A stretch of 64,000 nucleotides of DNA from the NCBI RefSeq assembly GCF_024228675.1, contig NZ_CP100461.1, positions 3,841,398 to 3,905,397 of the forward strand, in the 5' to 3' direction. The notes beneath the pieces were generated by a model that was given only the letters and a program-made list of their open reading frames with translations, had not been told where the DNA came from and did no database searches. A program made the translations under genes and the position numbers. Source of the stretch: Salinigranum marinum (GTDB lineage: Archaea; Halobacteriota; Halobacteria; Halobacteriales; Haloferacaceae). Positions 8,670 to 15,618 of the stretch are shown here, in pieces (within the stretch, counting starts at the first letter, position 1; each line of letters opens with the position of its first letter).

Positions 8670-11600
8670 TCAGGACCGGTTGTCGGTCGCGCCGGATCCG
8701 TCACCGTCGGTGCTGAGGTCGGGGTCGGGCTCCGGCTCCGGTTCGGTGGTCGACCCGTCGGGTCCGTCGGCTCCCCCGGCGTCGGTTCCGTCCGTGGGAT
8801 CGCCCGCCGTCGACGCGCTCGCCGGGCCGCCGCCGCGGTCGCCGACGAGGTCGATCGTGCTCTCGAAGTCGGTGACCTCGACGTAGTTGGAGACGAGGTA
8901 CCGCCGGAGTTCGCCCTCGTTACTCGCGATGAGCCGGTTCCGGTCGTGGACGTCGTTCATGTTGAGCAGGTCGCGGCGGACGAGATACGCGCCGCGACCG
9001 TACTCACAGAGATCGGCGTCCTTCCCGTCGATCCCGTGGGTGTGCCGGACGATGACGCCCTCTTCGAGGGAGTTCTTCTGCTTGAGGTAGCGCGATCGGT
9101 AGCCGCTGTCGCCGGTGACCACGTCGATGTTGTCGAGGAAGACCCCGCCGACGAACGTCACCATCGAGAGGTCCCACGGCCCGCCGAAGCCGACGCAGTG
9201 TTGCTGGTAGCCGTCGCTGCCGGCCGGCGTCCAGATGTTGGCCCGGAGCTTGTCCTCGACCCGGTCGAGGCCGCCCGGACTCTCGCCCGTCTCGAACATC
9301 GGGCTCATGAAGACGGTCTTGAGCCGGTGTTGGTCGTACTGTGGGCTGGCCATCGAGCCGTCGTAGCGGTTCGGATCGCCCTGGATCGTCCGGGTCAAAA
9401 GCGGGAGCCGCTCGTCGGCGCTGGCGACGTTCCGCGCGAACTCCTCCAGTGACCGGAGCATGTTCCGCCGCTCGTTCGACTCCCAGAGCTTCGCCTCCCC
9501 GATGTCGTCGTACCGCAGGAGGGACTGGTCGCCCGCCGGCGGCACGTGCTTCGTGTAGGTGTACTGGTCCCGCGTCGGTGCCTCGAACGTCGTGTCCAGT
9601 TCGGTCGGCCCCGTCCCCCCGTGGGCGAAGCGCTTGCCGTCCTCGTCGATGAGCGTCCGGAGCTCGTCGTACCGCTGCTGTTCTCCCCGGAGTTCGTCGA
9701 GTCGGTCGGTGACCCGCCGTTCGACCTCCGCGACCGGCCCGCGGTAGGCCGTGTCGAACCCCTCGTACACGACCCCCGGCTCGCCGACACCGTCGGCGGA
9801 CGCACAGAGCCGGTCGAGGAGCGCCGACGCCGTCCGGTCGGCTACGTCGTCCTCCAACTCCGACCGGAGGTCGCCGGGGAACTCGGCGACATCGCCCGGC
9901 CAGGTCACCTTCGGTGTCCACTCGGGGAGGTGCCGCTCGATGACGTCAACGTCGAGGAACTCCGCCATCGTCGACGCCTTGATCTCGATGTCGTGGAGCG
10001 CGCTGCGGTACGACTCCTCGATATCGTCGAGGAGCCGCGCCCGCTCGTCGATCAGGTCGTCGGCGCGGGCGGCGAAGTCGGGGCCGATGAACGAGCAGTC
10101 GAACTCCTCGTCGAAGTCCGTCAGCGCCACCAGGTCGTTGTCGAGCGACGCCGCGGTGTACGAGTACTCCTCTTCGAGGTCGCCCGTCCCCTTGAGGAAC
10201 CGGGTGAACGTGCTGGACTCGATCTCCTCTTTCTTCAGCCAGTACGCCTTCGCCTCGCGCAGGCCGTGGTTGAGGTTGCTCTTGAGCTTGCTCGCGTCGA
10301 CCTCGTCGAGCCCGACGTCGCGGAGCCGGCTGTTGAGTTCGTCGAAGTCGGTGAAGGCAAACGGCGTGGGGTCGAGGTCGTCGGTCCGTTCGGCCTGGTT
10401 GATGTGGCTCACCGCCTTGTCGACGGCGTCGTCGAGGCCCGCCAGCAACGACTGGATACGCTCGGCGTTCTCGTCGAGCGAGACGAGCCGCTCGATGTCC
10501 CCTTCGACGCCCGTCCGCCACTCGCTCTGGCGCGCCTCAATGCGCGGGGCGAGCACCTCGCTGTCGAACTGATCGAGGCCGGCGAGCTGTTCTTCGAGGT
10601 CCTCGGTGTCGTTCGAGACCGTTCCCTGCGTGCGTTTGACCTCGGGGACGGTCATCGCAGAGTCGACGTTCTGGTCGAGCGCCGCACGCAGCCCCGTCTT
10701 GAGGTCCTCGTCCTCGACGAGGTGGACCGTCCGCAGCAGGTCGCTCCGGCGCTTGATCGCCTGCAACTCCCGACGGATCGTGCGTTCGAGCCGGCGGAGG
10801 ATCTCGTCGCCGGAGTACTGCTGTTCGACGGGCTCGAGTCCGCTCATCGCCGTCGCCGGCACCTCCGTGACGATCTCCTTGCGCAACTCGGCGTCCTTCA
10901 TCGTCTCGTTGCGGTCGCGGATCTGTTCCTCGCGCTGGGCGAGCGTCTGCCGCCACTCCAGCGCCGGCGTGTAGTCCAACTGCTCGAAGACGTCCTCCTC
11001 GAGCACGTCACGGAACTCCTCGAGCCGGCCGTGCAGGTCGCTCGCCTCGTCCGTGTCGAGGTTGAACAGTCCGCTCCGCGGGACGCCGCCCGAGGAGACC
11101 GCCTCGAGGTCCCGCGCCGCCTCCTCGCCGTCGAATTCCCGGCGGACGTACTCCTCGACGGCGTCGTAGAGGGCGTGTTCGGTCTCGAGCGCCTCGTTCT
11201 TCCCCTCGATGTACGCCTCGACGGCGTCCTTCGCGTCCTGCGTGTCGGCGACGGCGTACCGGAGGATCTGCGGCATTGCGAGCACGAACGGTGCGTGTTT
11301 CTGCGGCCCGCCGAGCATCGACGTGTTCATGGTGTCCACCATGTTCGACTCCATGTTCTGGTGGGCGATGATCGACTGGATGATGCCGTCGTAGAACTCG
11401 TCCATGTCCGGGTTATCCGCGATCACCGGCCCGAACGGGTAGAGGACGATGTTGTCGAACGGGTTCTTCTCGCCGTTCGACCCGGTCAGGTTCACGTACT
11501 CGAGCTCGGAGAGCACGGCGTGTGCGTTGGCACGTTCGTCCGTCGACTCGCCGCGGCCGGGCGTCACACCGAACAGGTGGATGCGGTTCGCGTCGGACTC

Positions 11601-12245
11601 GGTCGACAGTCGCTTGGCGATGTCGAGGAACATCCCCGACCCCGTCCCGCCGCCGATGCCGACGATGATGTAGACGTCGCCTTCGGCCTGCCGGATCACC
11701 TGTTTGAGCTGGGAGTTGTTCGCCCAGCCCGCGTCGAACAGCGCTTTCGACAGCGCCCGTCGCCTGATGACACCCTCCTTGTACTCGTTCAGCTCCGACA
11801 GCATCGCCTCGTTGGTGTTCGAGCCGATCCACCAGGCGTTCAGTCCCGAACCCGAGGCGACTTCGCGGACCGTCCCCTCGGCGGTCAGCCCCGCACGCGT
11901 CGTGTAGATCGAGTCGGTGTCCTCCAGCGGATTGATGTACTCGATCTCCGTCCAGATGTTCGTCGGTGAGCGACCCAGCTCCTCCCCCCGACGGTCGATC
12001 CGGTCGTTGAGTCGGTCGACGGTCACTAGGTCCTGTTCTTTCTCGTCCTCCGCCGTGTCGACCACGTACGCGCTGACCTCCTGGACGGTCCCCGACCGCT
12101 CCTCGAGGATCTCGTCGAGGATCCAGTCCCTGCTGAACATGTTGTAGACCACGGACTTCCCCGCCATCCCGAGCCCGATTATCGTATCGGGAAGCTGACA
12201 CCTGACCTGGTCGGTGGCCTTGTTTCCTTCGTTCGAGGTGGACAT
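8670..12245 (-). CDS. Large tubulin/FtsZ-superfamily-like GTPase
   Basis: The 1,191-residue product has an N-terminal Rossmann-type GTPase core. IIGLGMAGKSVVYNM at about 22-36 matches the first phosphate-binding loop of FtsZ. GGGTGSG at about 198-204, preceded by the strand VYIIVGI, is the tubulin/FtsZ signature (T4) loop. The canonical T7 catalytic NxDxxD is not evident. It is about three times longer than FtsZ or CetZ: roughly residues 380-900 are charged and coiled-coil-like, a further folded domain follows, and the end is an acidic Pro/Glu/Asp tail (PEPEPDPD). These features fit the divergent tubulin-like family (Pfam Tubulin_2/FtsZ-like) that has been proposed to drive membrane remodelling with a GTPase partner. 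It is first in the operon, with its own TATA box. Polymerisation and GTP binding are inferred only. Confidence 0.8.
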   Translation of the reverse strand: MSTSNEGNKATDQVRCQLPDTIIGLGMAGKSVVYNMFSRDWILDEILEERSGTVQEVSAYVVDTAEDEKEQDLVTVDRLNDRIDRRGEELGRSPTNIWTEIEYINPLEDTDSIYTTRAGLTAEGTVREVASGSGLNAWWIGSNTNEAMLSELNEYKEGVIRRRALSKALFDAGWANNSQLKQVIRQAEGDVYIIVGIGGGTGSGMFLDIAKRLSTESDANRIHLFGVTPGRGESTDERANAHAVLSELEYVNLTGSNGEKNPFDNIVLYPFGPVIADNPDMDEFYDGIIQSIIAHQNMESNMVDTMNTSMLGGPQKHAPFVLAMPQILRYAVADTQDAKDAVEAYIEGKNEALETEHALYDAVEEYVRREFDGEEAARDLEAVSSGGVPRSGLFNLDTDEASDLHGRLEEFRDVLEEDVFEQLDYTPALEWRQTLAQREEQIRDRNETMKDAELRKEIVTEVPATAMSGLEPVEQQYSGDEILRRLERTIRRELQAIKRRSDLLRTVHLVEDEDLKTGLRAALDQNVDSAMTVPEVKRTQGTVSNDTEDLEEQLAGLDQFDSEVLAPRIEARQSEWRTGVEGDIERLVSLDENAERIQSLLAGLDDAVDKAVSHINQAERTDDLDPTPFAFTDFDELNSRLRDVGLDEVDASKLKSNLNHGLREAKAYWLKKEEIESSTFTRFLKGTGDLEEEYSYTAASLDNDLVALTDFDEEFDCSFIGPDFAARADDLIDERARLLDDIEESYRSALHDIEIKASTMAEFLDVDVIERHLPEWTPKVTWPGDVAEFPGDLRSELEDDVADRTASALLDRLCASADGVGEPGVVYEGFDTAYRGPVAEVERRVTDRLDELRGEQQRYDELRTLIDEDGKRFAHGGTGPTELDTTFEAPTRDQYTYTKHVPPAGDQSLLRYDDIGEAKLWESNERRNMLRSLEEFARNVASADERLPLLTRTIQGDPNRYDGSMASPQYDQHRLKTVFMSPMFETGESPGGLDRVEDKLRANIWTPAGSDGYQQHCVGFGGPWDLSMVTFVGGVFLDNIDVVTGDSGYRSRYLKQKNSLEEGVIVRHTHGIDGKDADLCEYGRGAYLVRRDLLNMNDVHDRNRLIASNEGELRRYLVSNYVEVTDFESTIDLVGDRGGGPASASTAGDPTDGTDAGGADGPDGSTTEPEPEPDPDLSTDGDGSGATDNRS

Positions 12246-12268
12246 TGTCCCACACCTCTATTGACTGG

Positions 12269-12276
12269 CTAATAAG
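12269..12276 (-). promoter_or_regulatory. TATA box of the tubulin-like operon
   Basis: CTTATTAG on the minus strand is centred 28 bases upstream of the ATG at 12245, consistent with an essentially leaderless transcript that reads through the tubulin-like gene into its membrane partner. Confidence 0.6.
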
Positions 12277-12460
12277 TGTTGGGCGACGGTTATCATCTAC
12301 CTAAACCACGCGCCCGGTTGCGTTTCCGCCCCGGTCGGCCACCCGGTCGTTCGGGGTCCGACGACGGCCGCCGCGGCCGCCCTCGACTTCGTCGTCACCG
12401 GTCGACAGCGTTCGTCCCCTGGGCAAGTCGTGTGCCGAAACGTAACTCGACTTGTATTAG

Positions 12461-12472
12461 GTAAATTCTTAT
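12461..12472 (+). promoter_or_regulatory. TATA-like promoter of the BtuF-like gene
   Basis: GTAAATTCTTAT lies about 30 bases before the ATG at 12496, in an otherwise GC-rich divergent region. A preceding TTAGG recalls half of an iron-regulator box, but no matching half-site is present. Confidence 0.45.
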
Positions 12473-12495
12473 TGCACTCTTTCGTGGGTGTCTAC

Positions 12496-14205
12496 ATGTC
12501 CGCACGACACGTCGTCGTCTTCACGCTCTCGGTCGTGCTCGTGGCGGCGGTCGTCCCGCTCGGCGCGGGGCCCGCGACCGCCCAGGAGTCCGGTGGCTGT
12601 TCGTTCCCCGTCTCGGAGACCGACGCCACCGGCACGACCGTCACGCTCTCCGGTTCACCTGACCGCATCGTCACGCTGAATCCCAGCGCCGCCCAGACTG
12701 TCTACGAGATCTCCGCCTCGGACGACCCCGCCTGGGACCGCGTCGTCGGCGTCTCGCAGTTCGCCTCGTACCTCCCCGGGACGGCGGGGAAGACGACCGT
12801 CGGAAACGGTCGCTCGGACGCGACGGTCGAGCGAACGGTCGCGCTCGCGCCCGACCTCGTGCTCGCCCCGAACACGATCCCCGATCCCACCGTCCAGCAA
12901 CTTCGCGACGCGGGGCTGACGGTGTTCAAGTTCCGTCCCGCGGACTCCATCGACGGCGACGCTTCGGCATCGGGAACGACGGTCACCGAGAAAACCCGGC
13001 TCATCGGCCGCCTCGTCGGCGAGTGTGACGGTGCACGCGACACCGCCGACACGATGGAGCGCGAACTCGACATCGTCCGCGACGCGCTTCGCGACGAGGA
13101 GCGCCCGAAGGCGCTTTATTACTTCTTCAGCTTCACGGCCGGCTCCGACACGTTCATCGACGAGATCATCACGACCGCGGGCGTCGAGAACGTCGCCGCC
13201 GCGGGCGGAGCGAACGAGGAGCAGTCGAGTGGCTTCTTTGTCGTAAACGCCGAGACGGTCGTCGCCGAGGACCCCGAGTGGTTCCTCCTCAACAGCAACG
13301 AATACCGCGAGGCGCGGGTTCCCGCGGGACCCAACGGCGCGTTCACCGAGACGACGGCGTACGAGGAGGATAACGCGGTCGTGCTCGACGCCAACGAGAT
13401 CTCACAACCGGCACCGCGGGTCGTCAACGCCGTCCTCGACGTCGTGAAAGTCGTCCACCCCGAGGCGTACCGCGAGGAGATCCGCGGTCGGCTCGATCGG
13501 TCCGAGGAGCCCGGCGGGGCGAAACAGGTCCGGACCACGGCGCTCGCGGACGGCAGCGTCCGGCTCGAAGCGCGCAACCTCGGCCGTGACAAGCGGGTGA
13601 GCTTCTCGGTTCCCGACCGGCCGAACGCGACGGTCCAGTTGCAACGGGTCAACGTCTCGTTGGCGAACCTGAACCCGACGTTCACCGTCGACGTTCGGTA
13701 CCCCCGTGCCGACGACGGGCCGACTCCGCTCGACGGCACCCGTGAGCTCGCCCGCTTCTCCATGGACGCCAACGGACTGCCGAACGAGGACATCGATCGA
13801 CTCCGCGTCCGCTTCGTGGCGACCGAGAGCGCGCTCGCGGCACGGAACGTCTCGGCGGAGAACGTCACGCTCTACCGCCACAACGGGTCGTCGTGGGCGG
13901 CGCTCGAAACGCGGGTCGTCGGCTCGCAGAACGGCTCGGTCGTCTTCGAGACGACGTCGGCGACGCCGGCGACGTTCTCGGTCGCCGTCCCCGAGACGAC
14001 GAGCGCACGGGCTGTCACGGCGACACCGACCCCAGAACCGACGCCGACCGCGACTTCGACGACGGAGCCCGCGACGACCCGACCGACAGCCGCACCACCG
14101 TCGACGACGGTGGCCGACACGACCGGGACCGACGCCCCCGGCTTCGGCGTCGTGGCCGTGATCGCGGCGCTGGTCGCGGCTCTGGCCGTCGCACGCCTCG
14201 ATTGA
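12496..14205 (+). CDS. BtuF-like substrate-binding protein with PGF-CTERM anchor
   Basis: This is a surface-anchored binding protein for a corrinoid or iron-siderophore type ligand. The ATG at 12496 begins a clear signal peptide ending near GPATAQES (about residue 32). Residues of about 50-320 carry class III binding-protein features: PDRIVTLNPSAAQTVYEI, LAPDLVLAPNTIPDPTVQQL and a terminal VVHPEAYREEIRGRL. A beta-rich region of roughly 150 residues (LADGSVRLEARN to PATFSVAVPE) resembles the PGF-pre-PGF domain. A Thr/Pro linker and APGFGVVAVIAALVAALAVARLD-type anchor follow. Haloarchaeal BtuF proteins often carry this anchor. No permease or ATPase is adjacent, so the transporter partners must be encoded elsewhere. 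The ligand cannot be told from sequence. Confidence 0.85.
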   Translation: MSARHVVVFTLSVVLVAAVVPLGAGPATAQESGGCSFPVSETDATGTTVTLSGSPDRIVTLNPSAAQTVYEISASDDPAWDRVVGVSQFASYLPGTAGKTTVGNGRSDATVERTVALAPDLVLAPNTIPDPTVQQLRDAGLTVFKFRPADSIDGDASASGTTVTEKTRLIGRLVGECDGARDTADTMERELDIVRDALRDEERPKALYYFFSFTAGSDTFIDEIITTAGVENVAAAGGANEEQSSGFFVVNAETVVAEDPEWFLLNSNEYREARVPAGPNGAFTETTAYEEDNAVVLDANEISQPAPRVVNAVLDVVKVVHPEAYREEIRGRLDRSEEPGGAKQVRTTALADGSVRLEARNLGRDKRVSFSVPDRPNATVQLQRVNVSLANLNPTFTVDVRYPRADDGPTPLDGTRELARFSMDANGLPNEDIDRLRVRFVATESALAARNVSAENVTLYRHNGSSWAALETRVVGSQNGSVVFETTSATPATFSVAVPETTSARAVTATPTPEPTPTATSTTEPATTRPTAAPPSTTVADTTGTDAPGFGVVAVIAALVAALAVARLD

Positions 14206-14414
14206 ACCGGGGGAAGTAGGCACGGCTTACGCTCGTTTTGTGCCCGATCTGGGCTCGATTTGTCTCGAGCGCCTGTCGTTCGGTTATCAACACTCGCGTG
14301 CGCGAGAGCCTGATCTGATCGCCCCCTTTCGTCCCGTCTTCCTCTCGGTCCGACTCCCCGCCGCTGTCGGAGGGAACGTTTCATGTCCCCGGCGGTCCCC
14401 CAGCCGAGTACACG

Positions 14415-15365
14415 ATGCGCCGCCGCCGCTTTCTCGCCGTCGCGTGCTCGGTGGTCGCGGGCTGTGCAGGGACGGACTACCGCGCCTCGGGCCCACGAAC
14501 GCTCCCCCCCGAACCGCCGACTGAGTCGTCGTCGACTGCGACGGTCGACCCCGTCGAATCGCGTGCACAGGCGGTCACGCGACCGCTCAACGAGGTGTAC
14601 CGCGTCGTCCGCGGACCGCTCGCGAGGTTCGAGTTCGACGACGTCTCGCGAGACGACCAGTCCGCAGCACGGACGTCGCTCGCGAACGCTCGCGACGCGG
14701 TGACGACGTTTTCGGCGGCAGTCGACGAGATCCCACCGCGGTACCGCTCTCTTTCGACGCTCGTGACGATCCACGAGCACCTCCTCGACGCGCTCACCAC
14801 CGCCGTCGAACTCCACTCGTCGCTCGCGACGCTCGCTGACGATTCCGTTGACGACCCACAGGGTCGACTCGACACGCCTCGCGCGATGACGGCGACCCTC
14901 GCGGCGCTCGCGAGCGATCTCACCGACGTCGTCGAGACCGACCCGACGATGCCCCGATCAGTGTTCCTCACGACCGATCGCACGCGCGCACTCGCCGCGA
15001 CGCTCGACGCGCAGTCGACGGCTATCGGACGCTTACTCGACGTGGTCGAGCGCGAACTCGCCGCTTCGCTCGACTGGCGCGCGGGGCTGGCGGCGTTCGA
15101 GCGTGCGGCGTTCGCCGACGCCCGTGCGAACTTCGACACGGCGCGCGAGGAGTACCGCGCCGCGGAGCGACTGCTCGACGGCGGCCTCGGGACCGACGGC
15201 TCGTTCGCCGACCTCACGGACCGTCGGTCGTGCGTGGCGACGGCGGGGGTGGAGGCCACTTCGGTCGCTCGACGAGCAGCGACCGAGGCCGACGCGGGCG
15301 ACGCCGAGCGCGCGGCGCGACTCCTGCGGACGGCCGAATCCACCCGGAATCGGTGTTCGAGTTGA
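14415..15365 (+). CDS. Putative Tat lipoprotein of unknown function
   Basis: The 316-residue product begins MRRRRFLAVACSVVAGC. The arginine cluster, short hydrophobic run and Cys17 in a VAGC lipobox indicate a Tat-exported, lipid-anchored haloarchaeal protein. The mature part starts with a Pro/Glu/Ser/Thr linker and then appears all-helical, with repeated Ala/Asp/Arg heptad-like segments (DARANFDTAREEYRAAERLL). I do not recognise the family. It lies between the BtuF-like and S-layer genes on the same strand, but gaps of about 210 and 250 bases argue against a shared transcript. Confidence 0.75.
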   Translation: MRRRRFLAVACSVVAGCAGTDYRASGPRTLPPEPPTESSSTATVDPVESRAQAVTRPLNEVYRVVRGPLARFEFDDVSRDDQSAARTSLANARDAVTTFSAAVDEIPPRYRSLSTLVTIHEHLLDALTTAVELHSSLATLADDSVDDPQGRLDTPRAMTATLAALASDLTDVVETDPTMPRSVFLTTDRTRALAATLDAQSTAIGRLLDVVERELAASLDWRAGLAAFERAAFADARANFDTAREEYRAAERLLDGGLGTDGSFADLTDRRSCVATAGVEATSVARRAATEADAGDAERAARLLRTAESTRNRCSS

Positions 15366-15492
15366 ACGGTTCGGTCGCGATACCTCTCTGTGAGCCGAAA
15401 TCACGTCTGACACAAGAGCTTTATGGGCCGACTAAAACCCACGGATGGCGACCGATTTGGCACCTGTTCGCACGCCGAACGTATCACACAAA

Positions 15493-15500
15493 ACTTATTA
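15493..15500 (+). promoter_or_regulatory. TATA box of the S-layer glycoprotein gene
   Basis: ACTTATTA sits about 120 bases before the ATG at 15619, so the mRNA would carry a leader of about 90-100 bases. That is long for haloarchaea; a long leader is also known for the Halobacterium S-layer gene. The region between promoter and ATG holds no ORF of its own that I would accept. Confidence 0.5.
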
Positions 15501-15618
15501 CAGAACCGCTCCCGGTTTGCGGTGTACCCCTACCCATGGTGGCAACAACGAGTATCGCCGCTCACCCGCAGGGTGGTCGTGCGAGAAAGGTGCTGTCGCC
15601 GACTGCAATCAATAACCC

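Noticed and set aside
7314-11969. Very long plus-strand open frames (712 and 807 codons) opposite the tubulin-like locus
   Set aside because: They are antisense frames kept open by high GC and biased third positions. Their translations are Arg/Asp/Val/Glu-rich without folds, while the minus strand carries clear motifs.
12456-12472. A DtxR/SirR-type iron box before the BtuF-like gene
   Set aside because: Only one half (TTAGG) is seen; the expected inverted CCTAA half is missing.
12246-12495. A replication origin in the divergent region
   Set aside because: There is no orc1/cdc6 gene nearby and no recognisable ORB repeats.
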